From: Dehalococcoidia bacterium
GTDB lineage: Bacteria > Chloroflexota > Dehalococcoidia > SAR202 > UBA826
Direction: 5' to 3'
Assembly (NCBI GenBank): GCA_012965485.1
Contig: DTSF01000084.1
Span: 1 to 14,774, forward strand
DNA: 14,774 nucleotides
Below, in pieces: positions 5,417 to 13,023 of this stretch. The position numbers and the translations under genes were made by a program. Within the stretch, counting starts at the first letter, position 1. Every line of letters begins with the position of its first letter. The notes under the pieces were generated by a model that was given only the letters and a program-made list of their open reading frames with translations, ran no database searches and was not told the DNA's origin.

Positions 5417-6691
5417 TTGATTGATATAGAGCTGATTAGAGAAAAGCCTGAATTTGTTATCCAGTCGTTTAAAAGGCGAGGAAAAGAACTTCCACTCGCT
5501 GAGATAAGTGACCTCGATCAAAGACGTAGGGCTGCTATAGCCGAGATGGATTCTTTAAGGTCTAGGCGTAAGGTGGTCTCGAAAGATTTAGGGCGTTCTA
5601 AAGATAAACCAGCCGAGTTAATAGAAGAAATGAGGGACGTGGGATCTCAGATCAAAGATTTAGAGGAGGAGGAAAGAGTGATAAGCGGGAGGTTGAAGCA
5701 AGTAATGCTTGATATGCCTAATCTCCCGAGTGAATCTTCACCAGATGGTCCTGATGAAAATAGCAATGTTGTTATTCGATCTGTCGGTGGCATTCCCAAA
5801 TTCGATTTTAATCCCAAGCCCCACTGGGAGATAGGTGAAAATCTGGGGATAATTGATTTTCAAAGGGGAGTTAAATTAGCCAAAACTCGATTCTATTTAC
5901 TCAAGGGTCAGGGTGCCCGCCTCCAGAGGGCTCTTATATCTTGGATGTTGGACTTACACACTGAGAAGCATGGATATAGTGAATTGTATTTGCCTTATAT
6001 GGTGAATAGGGACACGGTCACAGCTTCTAGCCATTTGCCTCACTTTGAGGAAAACATGTACCACGACGCTGAAGACGATTTGTTCATGATACCAACTGCT
6101 GAAGCTCCTGTAACTGGCATGTTTAGAGATGAAATTTTGGATGCAGAAACTTTACCCTTAAAATTTGTATCTCACACGCCTTGTTGGCGACGAGAGAAAT
6201 TTTCTGCAGGGAGAGATACACGTGGGATAAAGAGAGTGCATCAATTTGACAAGGTTGAAATGTATAAATTTGTTGAACCGGATAAATCTTATGAGGAGCT
6301 TGAATTACTGTTAAACGATGCTGAAGAAGTTTGCGTAGAATTAGGTATTCCACATAGGGTTCTTGAATTATGCACTGGAGATCTCGGCTTCGCGGCAGCT
6401 AAAAGCTATGATATAGAGATGTGGGGGCCAGGTGCCCAGGAGTGGCTGGAGGTTTCCTCTTGTTCTAATTGTACCGACTTCCAATCTAGGAGAGCAGCTA
6501 TTCGTTACAAGGCCTCAGCAAATTCTCGGCCAAGGTTGCTACACACCTTGAATGGTTCAGGGCTTGCAGTACCTCGGGTCATGATTGCTATTCTTGAGAA
6601 TTATCAACTGCCTGATGGGACTGTAAGAATACCGGACGCTCTTAAACCCTACGCTGGATTTGACCTCATAACTGGTGACGGAGAAAAATAG
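5417..6691 (+). CDS. serS: seryl-tRNA synthetase
   Basis: The 424-residue class II synthetase charges tRNA-Ser with serine. Seen: the IDIELIREKPEFV opening usual for SerRS, a long charged helical arm at about residues 30-100, the TAEAP serine-pocket element (227-231), motif 2 within 256-285 (CWRREKFSAGRDTRG, then HQFDKVEM), and motif 3 GSGLAVPRVMIAILENYQ (390-407). The C-terminus VRIPDALKPYAG is also typical. The start is TTG at 5417, with AAGGAG at 5402-5407 nine bases upstream. Motif 2 differs from the common FRSEAG form: REKFSAG replaces the Glu-Ala-Gly core. The gene is divergent from the lipid operon, and a cupin gene follows after 34 bases. Confidence 0.97.
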   Translation: MIDIELIREKPEFVIQSFKRRGKELPLAEISDLDQRRRAAIAEMDSLRSRRKVVSKDLGRSKDKPAELIEEMRDVGSQIKDLEEEERVISGRLKQVMLDMPNLPSESSPDGPDENSNVVIRSVGGIPKFDFNPKPHWEIGENLGIIDFQRGVKLAKTRFYLLKGQGARLQRALISWMLDLHTEKHGYSELYLPYMVNRDTVTASSHLPHFEENMYHDAEDDLFMIPTAEAPVTGMFRDEILDAETLPLKFVSHTPCWRREKFSAGRDTRGIKRVHQFDKVEMYKFVEPDKSYEELELLLNDAEEVCVELGIPHRVLELCTGDLGFAAAKSYDIEMWGPGAQEWLEVSSCSNCTDFQSRRAAIRYKASANSRPRLLHTLNGSGLAVPRVMIAILENYQLPDGTVRIPDALKPYAGFDLITGDGEK

Positions 6692-6725
6692 TGTTAGTAA
6701 TAATTACATTTAAGGAGAAATAAGT

Positions 6726-7100
6726 ATGTACGTGACACGACAGGAAGACGTTGATCCTCAAGAAGCAGGAGATGCTCCTCTTTTTTATGGTGGCAGAGTG
6801 ACAAGACAGCCTCTTGTCGGTCGTACGGAGCAGGAGGATTATAAATTCGGGATTGTTTCTTTCTACGCAGGTGCAAAAAATCATTTCCACACACACACCA
6901 GTGATCAAATATTGTTTGCCACGAAGGGACTAGGAATAGTAGCTAATGAATCAGAAGAGGTTCAAATGGGAGCTGGAGACACTGCTTTTATTCCGGCTGG
7001 TGAAAAGCATTGGCATGGAGCGACGGATGGACATGACTTCTCTCATATTTCATTAACACGCCCGGGTAGTGTAACTGAGATGTTTAAGCCTGAATCTTAG
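6726..7100 (+). CDS. single-domain cupin protein
   Basis: The 124-residue protein folds as one cupin barrel. Seen: a first metal-binding motif around NHFHTHTSDQ (52-61) with His53, His55 and His57, and a second motif AGDTAFIPAGEKHWH (83-97) with His95 and His97. These histidines could bind Fe, Mn or Zn. The ATG at 6726 has AAGGAG about eight bases upstream. Family knowledge: small cupins of this kind include isomerases, dioxygenases and decarboxylase-like proteins, so substrate cannot be assigned. It lies 34 bases after serS and may be read from the same transcript, although a functional link to serS is not obvious. Its stop is two bases from the stop of the convergent metallo-hydrolase gene. 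Confidence 0.85.
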   Translation: MYVTRQEDVDPQEAGDAPLFYGGRVTRQPLVGRTEQEDYKFGIVSFYAGAKNHFHTHTSDQILFATKGLGIVANESEEVQMGAGDTAFIPAGEKHWHGATDGHDFSHISLTRPGSVTEMFKPES

Positions 7101-7102
7101 TG

Positions 7103-8086
7103 TTAAGAGCTACTGAAGTCATATTGGCTGCCAACACTGTTTTGTATTATTGAATTTGGTAGTTCCTTCACAAGGGACAAAATTGCTTTCTGACCTGTAC
7201 AGTGGGCAGGCACCAGCCAGTCCGGGTCTAAAGCCTTCAGATCAGATATAGTATTTTGTATAGTGGCTGTATCTAGTCCATCTGGTAGATGAAAACCTCC
7301 TATGATTGCATGGATTTTGTTTTCCGCTGTCAATTTTTTTGCATAATTGCAGATATTAACGACCCCGGAATGACCACATCCAGTCACTATTATTAATCCT
7401 TTACCTCTTATATTAGCTATCAGAGCTTGATCGTCTAAGGTGAGAGGATCTGGGTGCCATGAACCCTCATTAAACACTTCTTGCCCTGCCAAACCCTTTT
7501 CATAACCGGTGACTCGATCTACCTCTCCTGTTATGAGTAACGAATTGTCTAATAAAAAGGACGGAAGACGCGATTCTTCTATCACATCTAGGCCACCTTC
7601 TTTTAGAGCGATTTTGCTGGTGGTTGGTAAAATACGAGGCGTTTTGCCAGGAAGTCGGATTCTTCTTTTGTTCCAAAATTCGGGATGGATTATCATCGGG
7701 GTATTCTGTGAACCTAAATCATCCAGAATCCCATCAATTCCCACGGTGTGATCAAAATGACCATGGCTAAAGACAATTGCCTCAGCATCCTTAGGCGACA
7801 GGTCCAATATTCTCATATTTTCTGATACACCCGATGGTGATACTCCGGCGTCAAATAGTATGGAATGCTGATCCCCATTCTTTTGAATTGTCACCCAGGC
7901 TGAAAAACCATGCTCAGCTCTAAGTTGTGATTTAACAAAACCACCTTCGGTTAAAGAAGCAACAACTTCTTCTTCGGTTGACGGTCTTTTGACAGGTCCT
8001 GTGTTGTTTAAGAGACTGCTAACATGATTATCCATCAATATAGTGACAGATAACCGGTCTATGGCTACAGGAGATATTTTAAGCAT
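7103..8086 (-). CDS. metallo-beta-lactamase-fold hydrolase, MJ0301-like
   Basis: The protein has 327 residues from ATG 8086. Seen: SILFDAG with Asp79; the metal motif SHGHFDH with His108, His110, Asp112 and His113; a TGCGHSG block with His238; an IIGGFH block with His266; and PAHCTGQ with His295. This order fits the subgroup often annotated as 7,8-dihydropterin-6-methyl-4-(beta-D-ribofuranosyl)aminobenzene 5'-phosphate synthase. That name is transferred widely and the true substrate is uncertain. Start choice: a TTG at 8104 adds six residues but has no SD, whereas GGAG at 8101-8098 serves the ATG at 8086 with an 11-base spacer. No signal peptide is visible. The gene is divergent from the dehydrogenase gene at 8270. 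Confidence 0.86.
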   Translation of the reverse strand: MLKISPVAIDRLSVTILMDNHVSSLLNNTGPVKRPSTEEEVVASLTEGGFVKSQLRAEHGFSAWVTIQKNGDQHSILFDAGVSPSGVSENMRILDLSPKDAEAIVFSHGHFDHTVGIDGILDDLGSQNTPMIIHPEFWNKRRIRLPGKTPRILPTTSKIALKEGGLDVIEESRLPSFLLDNSLLITGEVDRVTGYEKGLAGQEVFNEGSWHPDPLTLDDQALIANIRGKGLIIVTGCGHSGVVNICNYAKKLTAENKIHAIIGGFHLPDGLDTATIQNTISDLKALDPDWLVPAHCTGQKAILSLVKELPNSIIQNSVGSQYDFSSS

Positions 8087-8171
8087 CGACCGGATGGCTC
8101 CCAATGACCCAATTGTTTTATGAATTTACGGTGCAGTTTAATCCACGATTAAAAGTCAACATTTTTCCTTG

Positions 8172-8213
8172 TTGCGTAAATGTGCTTGATATCACTAGAA
8201 TGTGCCCTATTCT
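8172..8213 (+). promoter_or_regulatory. possible promoter for the zinc dehydrogenase gene
   Basis: Two overlapping readings are possible: TTGCGT (8172-8177) with TAGAAT (8196-8201), 18 bases apart, or TTGATA (8186-8191) with TATTCT (8208-8213), 16 bases apart. Both lie in the 183-base divergent gap before the ATG at 8270. Neither is strong. Confidence 0.28.
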
Positions 8214-8269
8214 AAGCCAAAAGAAATTTATGGTCAGAAATATGATAGGAAAACTGGAGAGTGTGATTA

Positions 8270-9250
8270 ATGTTTGCTGCAAGAATAACAAGTCCTAAGA
8301 AAATTGAAATAGAGGATATAGAGACTCCCGGCATAAAAGAGGGACAATGTTTAATAAAATTGGAGAGATGGTCGGTTTGTGGGAGTGATATTAGACATGC
8401 TTATGGCCCTGTGATGCCGGAAGAAGAATATCCTATGCGGCATGGGGTGGGCTGTCATGAATGTGCAGGGACTATAGTTGAAAGTAAATCCGATAAATTC
8501 AAAGTTGGTCAAAGAGTTATAGTTCTGCCTACCATGAATGGCCCCGGAGGCCTGGTTGAATACTATCCAGGTGATGAGGGCAGGATGGCACTGTTACCGG
8601 ATCACGGTGATCTAGGTGAGTGGATTCTTTGCCAACCATCGGGAACGGTTTTGTACTCTTGTCAGCAAATGGGAACAATATTGGGTAAAGACGTAGTTGT
8701 TATGGGGCAAGGCAGCATCGGACTATCTTTTACCGCTATCGTTGCGAGAGCTGGTGCAAGGAGAATTATCGCGGTCGACCCGCTTGATTATCGATTGGAA
8801 TGGGGTAAGAAATTCGGAGCTACACATACTATCAACCCCGATAAGGATAATGTAGATGAGGCCCTTGCAGAAATCACAGACGGAAAACTCGCTGATATAT
8901 CTGTTGAAGCCTCTGGGTTCCCTAAAGGGTTAAATGCAGCGATTAGGGGTGCTACTAAGCATGGGAAGGTGATAATTTTTGGGATACAGGCAGGCCCACG
9001 AGGGAAGACTACAGAAATAGATACCCAGTATTTACTCAGAAATGCCCCTACCATCATTCCTACATCGGGAGCTGGGAGTGGTGATCCTATGGGACATATT
9101 GAAAGGATGATTGAGTTGAAGGATCGAGGTTGGTGGAATCCCGGAGAAATGAAAACACATGAAGTAAACTTCTCCGATGTCAACGATGCCTATGACCAGT
9201 ATGAACAATATCAGGATAACATCGTTAAAGTTGTAATGAAGCTCGACTAA
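8270..9250 (+). CDS. zinc-type medium-chain alcohol/polyol dehydrogenase
   Basis: The 326-residue MDR protein oxidises an alcohol or sugar using NAD(P). Seen: the GroES-like N-terminal half with SVCGSD (Cys37, Asp40) and CHECAG (His63, Glu64), the expected catalytic zinc site. The Rossmann half has GQGSIG (146-151) and VD at 159-160, where an Asp usually favours NAD over NADP. The four-cysteine structural-zinc lobe found after residue 85 in classical alcohol and sorbitol dehydrogenases is absent: VLPTMNGPGGLVEYYPG contains no cysteine. The ATG at 8270 has GGAGAG (8256-8261) eight bases upstream. The gene ends just before a strong intrinsic terminator. Substrate is unknown; nearby lactonase and dehydratase-like genes suggest a sugar or sugar-derived alcohol, which is inference. 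Confidence 0.9.
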   Translation: MFAARITSPKKIEIEDIETPGIKEGQCLIKLERWSVCGSDIRHAYGPVMPEEEYPMRHGVGCHECAGTIVESKSDKFKVGQRVIVLPTMNGPGGLVEYYPGDEGRMALLPDHGDLGEWILCQPSGTVLYSCQQMGTILGKDVVVMGQGSIGLSFTAIVARAGARRIIAVDPLDYRLEWGKKFGATHTINPDKDNVDEALAEITDGKLADISVEASGFPKGLNAAIRGATKHGKVIIFGIQAGPRGKTTEIDTQYLLRNAPTIIPTSGAGSGDPMGHIERMIELKDRGWWNPGEMKTHEVNFSDVNDAYDQYEQYQDNIVKVVMKLD

Positions 9251-9263
9251 TTTTTTTGGCGAA

Positions 9264-9305
9264 AGAAAAGGGGGAGACCTGCTAGTCTCCCCCTTTTCTT
9301 ATTCA
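9264..9305 (+). terminator. strong rho-independent terminator after the dehydrogenase
   Basis: A 15-bp perfect stem pairs 9264-9278 with 9285-9299. It includes five G-C pairs of GGGGG/CCCCC, has a six-base loop CTGCTA, and is followed by a T-rich tail. The A-rich left arm and T-rich right arm also make it plausible on the minus strand, but only the plus-strand gene ends here. It separates the dehydrogenase transcript from the enolase pseudogene. Confidence 0.88.
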
Positions 9306-9342
9306 TATTTATCCGAAAATTAGGTTAAACAGGAGTATCACG

Positions 9343-10510
9343 ATGAAAATCACATCAGTGAAGGCTATACCTGGTTCACACACTACCACCAGAGCAGGCA
9401 TTTCTGTTTCTAGGAATTATGTTTTTGTAAAAATAGAAACAGATGAAGGTTTGACAGGGTGAGGGGAAGCCACTTGCGGATCTTTGAGCGTTGCTACGAT
9501 GGTTGATGAATTTGGTGAAGTTATTAATGGTCAGAATCCTATGGAGATTGAGAAGCACTGGCAGACTCTTTATCATCATTTTCATGTACGGGGTGGTATT
9601 GTTCAGATGTCGGCAATCAGTGGAATTGAAATAGCATTGTGGGATATAAAAGGCCAAGCTCTCGGCGTACCGGTTTATGAACTTTTAGGTGGGAAAATAA
9701 GGGATAGAATTTGGACCTACGGCAGGCGGGATGGCTTAACCCTTGAAGCAGCAGTAAAGAATGCAATGTTCCACGTGGAACAGGGCCTTACAGCCTTGAA
9801 GGGCGATCCCTTTGAGCACCGGGGCATATTTATCGATAAGAAACCAGAAGATTTGGCAGTATCAAAAGTGCGAACAGTGAGTGAGGCTGTTGGATTGGAG
9901 ATGAAGTAGAAATTTTTGTTGAAGTACATGGAAGGTTGGTCCCCTCTGATGCCATCAGGGTAGCCAACAGGTTGGAAGAATTTAGACCTTTCTTTTACGA
10001 GGAACCAGTGCCACCTCAAAATTTGGAAGCCCTCAAGAAGGTGGCCGATAATGTGAATATCCCGATCGCAACTGGGGAAAGGCTTCTGACCAAATTTGAT
10101 TTTGCAGATTTATTGCCTCTGCATGCTGTAGACCTGATACAACCAGATGTTGTTCAGGCAGGGGGTATTCTTGAACTCAAAAAAATTGCGGCCATGACGG
10201 AGGCTTATTACGTGGGGTTTCAACCACATAATCCGTATGGTCCTTTTTGTACAATTGCTGCGCTTCATTTGAATGCATGCACCCCAAATTTCCTAATCCA
10301 AGAAGGTGGTATCCATCCTTGGTTTCAGGATGCAACCACTGGCAATTTCCCAATCCAAAAAAAGGCTATCTTGGTGTTCCTACAGGCATAGGTTTGGGTG
10401 TAGCGATGGATGAAGATTGGTTGAAAGCAAATCCTTGGAGTGATAATGCGTATCCTTGGAGAGCTAATTTGGGTGCCAATCCGTCGCGCCAAGATGTGTT
10501 TTGGTCTTAA
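9343..10510 (+). pseudogene. disrupted enolase-superfamily (mandelate racemase / galactonate dehydratase-like) gene
   Basis: Reading across three breaks gives a protein of about 389 residues of the mandelate racemase/muconate-lactonizing group. It starts at ATG 9343 with AGGAG (9331-9335) seven bases upstream. Break 1: TGA at 9460-9462 replaces the expected Trp in GLTGWGEA. Break 2: one base is missing around 9904-9905; the frame stops at TAG 9907-9909 while the protein continues as VEIFVEVHGR from 9906. Break 3: one base is missing at the A7 run 10357-10363; the frame stops at 10391 while GYLGVPTGIG continues in the next frame. Conserved features remain: VEVHGR, FYEEPVP, IATGER, IQPDVVQAGG and QPHNPYGP, which hold the metal ligands and catalytic His of acid-sugar dehydratases. 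Two missing bases added to 1168 make exactly 390 codons. The surrounding genes are intact, which favours true decay over sequencing error. Confidence 0.88.
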
Positions 10511-10535
10511 ACTATAAATCTTCCCTCCATTTTAC

Positions 10536-10567
10536 TTGCGATTTTTAACCTCGGATTTGGATATAAT
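10536..10567 (+). promoter_or_regulatory. possible promoter for the NIPSNAP gene
   Basis: A perfect TATAAT lies at 10562-10567. The nearest -35-like hexamer, TTGCGA at 10536-10541, is 20 bases away, longer than ideal. Transcription would start near 10574, about 60 bases before the preferred start codon. Confidence 0.35.
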
Positions 10568-10632
10568 GCCGCCGGAAGCTCATTTGCAATTGGGGCTGTA
10601 ACTAGAAAATGATAGAAAGGGAGAAAATGACT

Positions 10633-10929
10633 ATGGTTTCACAGCTACGTATTTACACTATTAACCGAGGAATGATGGACTCTTGGCTCAACCTGTTCCA
10701 TAAACATCTTAAGCCTAACCATGAGAAGTATGGTATACCCATCGAGTCCAGTTGGGTTAACGCTGACCGGACAGAGTTCATATGGGTGCGAAGCTTCGAT
10801 AATGAGGAGGTGATTCAAGCTAAAGAGGATGAGTATTATTCGTCACCCGAGCGTATTGCGTTGGGAGACCAACCACAAGTCCATATTGCCAAAACCGAGG
10901 TTCGAGTCGTAGAGCCTACTAACTCCTAG
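10633..10929 (+). CDS. NIPSNAP-family protein
   Basis: The protein has 98 residues from the ATG at 10633. Seen: the opening QLRIYTINRGMMDSWLNLF, a KYGIPIESSW core, then FIWVRSFDNEE and a DEYYSSPER tail. This is the usual NIPSNAP pattern of a small ferredoxin-like alpha/beta fold. Start choice: in-frame ATGs exist at 10609, 10627 and 10633. The AAAGGGAG at 10616-10623 lies inside the 10609 reading, only three bases from 10627 but nine from 10633, so 10633 is preferred. Family knowledge: bacterial NIPSNAP proteins are often found near catabolic genes but their biochemical role is poorly defined. It lies between the enolase pseudogene and a large hydrolase, with which it may be co-transcribed (gap 67 bases). 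Confidence 0.85.
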   Translation: MVSQLRIYTINRGMMDSWLNLFHKHLKPNHEKYGIPIESSWVNADRTEFIWVRSFDNEEVIQAKEDEYYSSPERIALGDQPQVHIAKTEVRVVEPTNS

Positions 10930-10996
10930 GTTCAAATTTCCCACGAATATCTAATTAAGCCTAGAATTTTGAACAATACGAGCAGGAGAAGTGGTT

Positions 10997-12967
10997 TTGG
11001 CAGTTACAGCAGTAGATATAAAAAGTCGGGTCGAATTTGCTTCAGGGACTTCTTGGGGTGAATTTGGACCTTATGAAAGGATAGATGGAGTTGTGGGGTT
11101 TGGGGTTGATCCAGAAAATCCTGCGAATTCCGGAATAATTGATTTGCAACATTCCCCGGTGGGTAGTGCTGGTCTAGTAAATTTCAGTTCCGATTTTGTT
11201 TTATTGACACCATCAACCAAGGAATCTTCTCGTCTTCTTGTGGATGTTGTTAATAGGGGGAGGAAAAGAGCGATATCTGATTTTAATATGGCATCTCCTA
11301 ACTTGACTCCGTCATCCACCATCGAGCCTGGAGACGGGTTTCTTTTTGAGCGTGGTTACACTGTGGTATCGATTGGCTGGCAGTATGATGTGTATCGTAG
11401 TGGGGCTCTACTCGGAATGGACCCACCCCCAGTTGAACTTGATGGAAAACCTGTTGAAGGTACCAACTTGGTGGAAATTCGGCCGAATGAAAGAATCCAA
11501 AGTTCCCTTCTTGCTAACCGGGCTCATAAACCCTATCCCGCTAGTTCGACCAAAAATGCTAAAGCCACCATGTATGTTAAAGATTGGGAGGATGGGCCGC
11601 AGGAAGAAATACCTAGAACCGAATGGTCTTTTTCTAGTGAACAAAATGGAACTGTTGTTCCCGATTCCGAGTATGTATATATGGAATCTGGATTTTGCCC
11701 AGGTAGGATTTATAGCGTTGTATATGAGGCATCAAAGGCAGTCGTTTCCGGGTCTACCTTGATGTCTGTTCGAGATATTGGTTCCTGGATCAAATATGGT
11801 GGTGTGAACTCACCAGTAAAAAGTCGACCTACATATGCATATGCATATGGAATATCTCAAACGGGAAGACTTTTGAGACATTATTTATATTCAGGTATGA
11901 ATTTGGATGAGAAGGGACGCCAAGTATATGATGGACTTCTGCCTCATGTGGCTGGTGGTAGACGTGGGGATTTCAATCACAGATTTGCACAACCTTCACA
12001 ACAATCTTCTCCTGGATTCGGTCATATGTATCCTTTTGCAGATGAACCTACAGAGGATCCGTATGGGAGGAAATTGGAAGGACTTCAAGACAGTCAGAAA
12101 ACTCTTGGTGGACTGCCAAAGGTTATTTATACCAATACCTCGGCGGAATATTGGAGGGGTGATGCCTCGTTATCACATATTGATCTGAGAGGCCGCCAGG
12201 ATCTTGATTTACCTCAAAATACTAGAAGTTACCTATTTTCAGGAACACAACATGTACCAAGGGAACTCCCCCAAATGAAAGATCCTGGTCCGGACGGATC
12301 ACTCGGACTTTATGGCTTCAATGTAGTTGACTTCCGACCCCTTCTTAGATCAGCACTTTGCAACCTAGTGTCTTGGGTTGAAGAGGGACTAGAACCACCA
12401 AAAAGCAAGGTGCCAAGGCTTGATGATGGCACTGCTAGTACCATTCCTGATGTTCTAGAGGTATTCACAGGAGCGCTTGGATTAAAGATTCCAGATCCTT
12501 CTCAAATGTGGCGCCTTAGGGAAATGGATATGGGTTTACGAAAGGATATTGGCATAGCCACATATCCAATAAAGGAAGGCAGGGAATATCCTAGATTTGT
12601 TTCATCAGTGGATAAGGACGGGAACGAAGTTGCTGGTATTCGAATGCCTGATATATCGGTTCCAGTCGGCACACATACGGGCTGGAATCCTCGCGACCCA
12701 TCAACAGGAGCCCCCGATCAGATTATTTCGATGTTTGGATTCACAAATTATTTTCCAGTCACTGGGAAATCTTTTAGGCCCCATGATGATTTAAGAAATT
12801 CAAATAATGACAGGTATTTGTCAAAAGAAAATTATTTGGAAATGGTTTCTAAAGCCGCAGAGAAATTGGTTAAGGAAAGATATCTAATTAAGGAAGACAC
12901 TGATGTGGTGCTGCAAAAATGTGGCCAAAGGTATGACGAGGCCATTTCTAGAGGGAATCAAGTTTAA
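10997..12967 (+). CDS. large alpha/beta-hydrolase-domain protein (Abhydrolase_10-like)
   Basis: The protein has 656 residues from TTG 10997, and no signal peptide or membrane segment. Seen: a GxSxxG nucleophile elbow YGISQTGRLL with Ser287; DGLLPHVAGGRRGDFNHRFAQ just after it; and a C-terminal block IRMPDISVPVGTHTGWNPR. These resemble a conserved family annotated only as alpha/beta hydrolase domain-containing protein. It probably hydrolyses an ester, lactone or amide, but the substrate is unknown. Start choice: GTG at 10991 lies two bases after AGGAGA (10984-10989 region), too close, while TTG at 10997 is eight bases from AGGAG. A short ATATGC-type repeat at about 11832-11850 encodes alternating Tyr-Ala just before the nucleophile elbow. 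The gene converges with the lactonase gene downstream. Confidence 0.87.
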   Translation: MAVTAVDIKSRVEFASGTSWGEFGPYERIDGVVGFGVDPENPANSGIIDLQHSPVGSAGLVNFSSDFVLLTPSTKESSRLLVDVVNRGRKRAISDFNMASPNLTPSSTIEPGDGFLFERGYTVVSIGWQYDVYRSGALLGMDPPPVELDGKPVEGTNLVEIRPNERIQSSLLANRAHKPYPASSTKNAKATMYVKDWEDGPQEEIPRTEWSFSSEQNGTVVPDSEYVYMESGFCPGRIYSVVYEASKAVVSGSTLMSVRDIGSWIKYGGVNSPVKSRPTYAYAYGISQTGRLLRHYLYSGMNLDEKGRQVYDGLLPHVAGGRRGDFNHRFAQPSQQSSPGFGHMYPFADEPTEDPYGRKLEGLQDSQKTLGGLPKVIYTNTSAEYWRGDASLSHIDLRGRQDLDLPQNTRSYLFSGTQHVPRELPQMKDPGPDGSLGLYGFNVVDFRPLLRSALCNLVSWVEEGLEPPKSKVPRLDDGTASTIPDVLEVFTGALGLKIPDPSQMWRLREMDMGLRKDIGIATYPIKEGREYPRFVSSVDKDGNEVAGIRMPDISVPVGTHTGWNPRDPSTGAPDQIISMFGFTNYFPVTGKSFRPHDDLRNSNNDRYLSKENYLEMVSKAAEKLVKERYLIKEDTDVVLQKCGQRYDEAISRGNQV

Positions 12968-13003
12968 GTAGCTACCATATTGGCATTTCATCACATAGGT
13001 ATT

Positions 13004-13023
13004 AAATTCGGATGAACGAATTT
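13004..13023. terminator. weak bidirectional terminator candidate
   Basis: AAATTCG (13004-13010) and CGAATTT (13017-13023) form a 7-bp stem with a GATGAA loop, in the 55-base gap between two convergent genes. It is followed by TTTTAA on the plus strand. The stem is AT-rich and short, so termination would be inefficient. It overlaps the last base of the lactonase stop codon. Confidence 0.33.

Noticed and set aside
8104..8298. 64-codon open frame on the + strand in the divergent gap
   Set aside because: It has no SD, no recognisable motif, and overlaps the well-supported start of the dehydrogenase gene at 8270 as well as the promoter region.
9460..9462. Selenocysteine at the TGA codon
   Set aside because: The aligned position in the family is Trp, not Cys, and two further frame breaks in the same gene make decay the simpler explanation.
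9484..9909. Independent 141-residue gene starting at 9484
   Set aside because: The same frame continues upstream through the TGA at 9460 to a good SD and ATG at 9343, and the protein is only a fragment of an enolase-superfamily enzyme.
13004..13023. Strong intrinsic terminator between the convergent hydrolase and lactonase genes
   Set aside because: The stem is only 7 bp and AT-rich with a short T-tract; it is kept only as a weak candidate.
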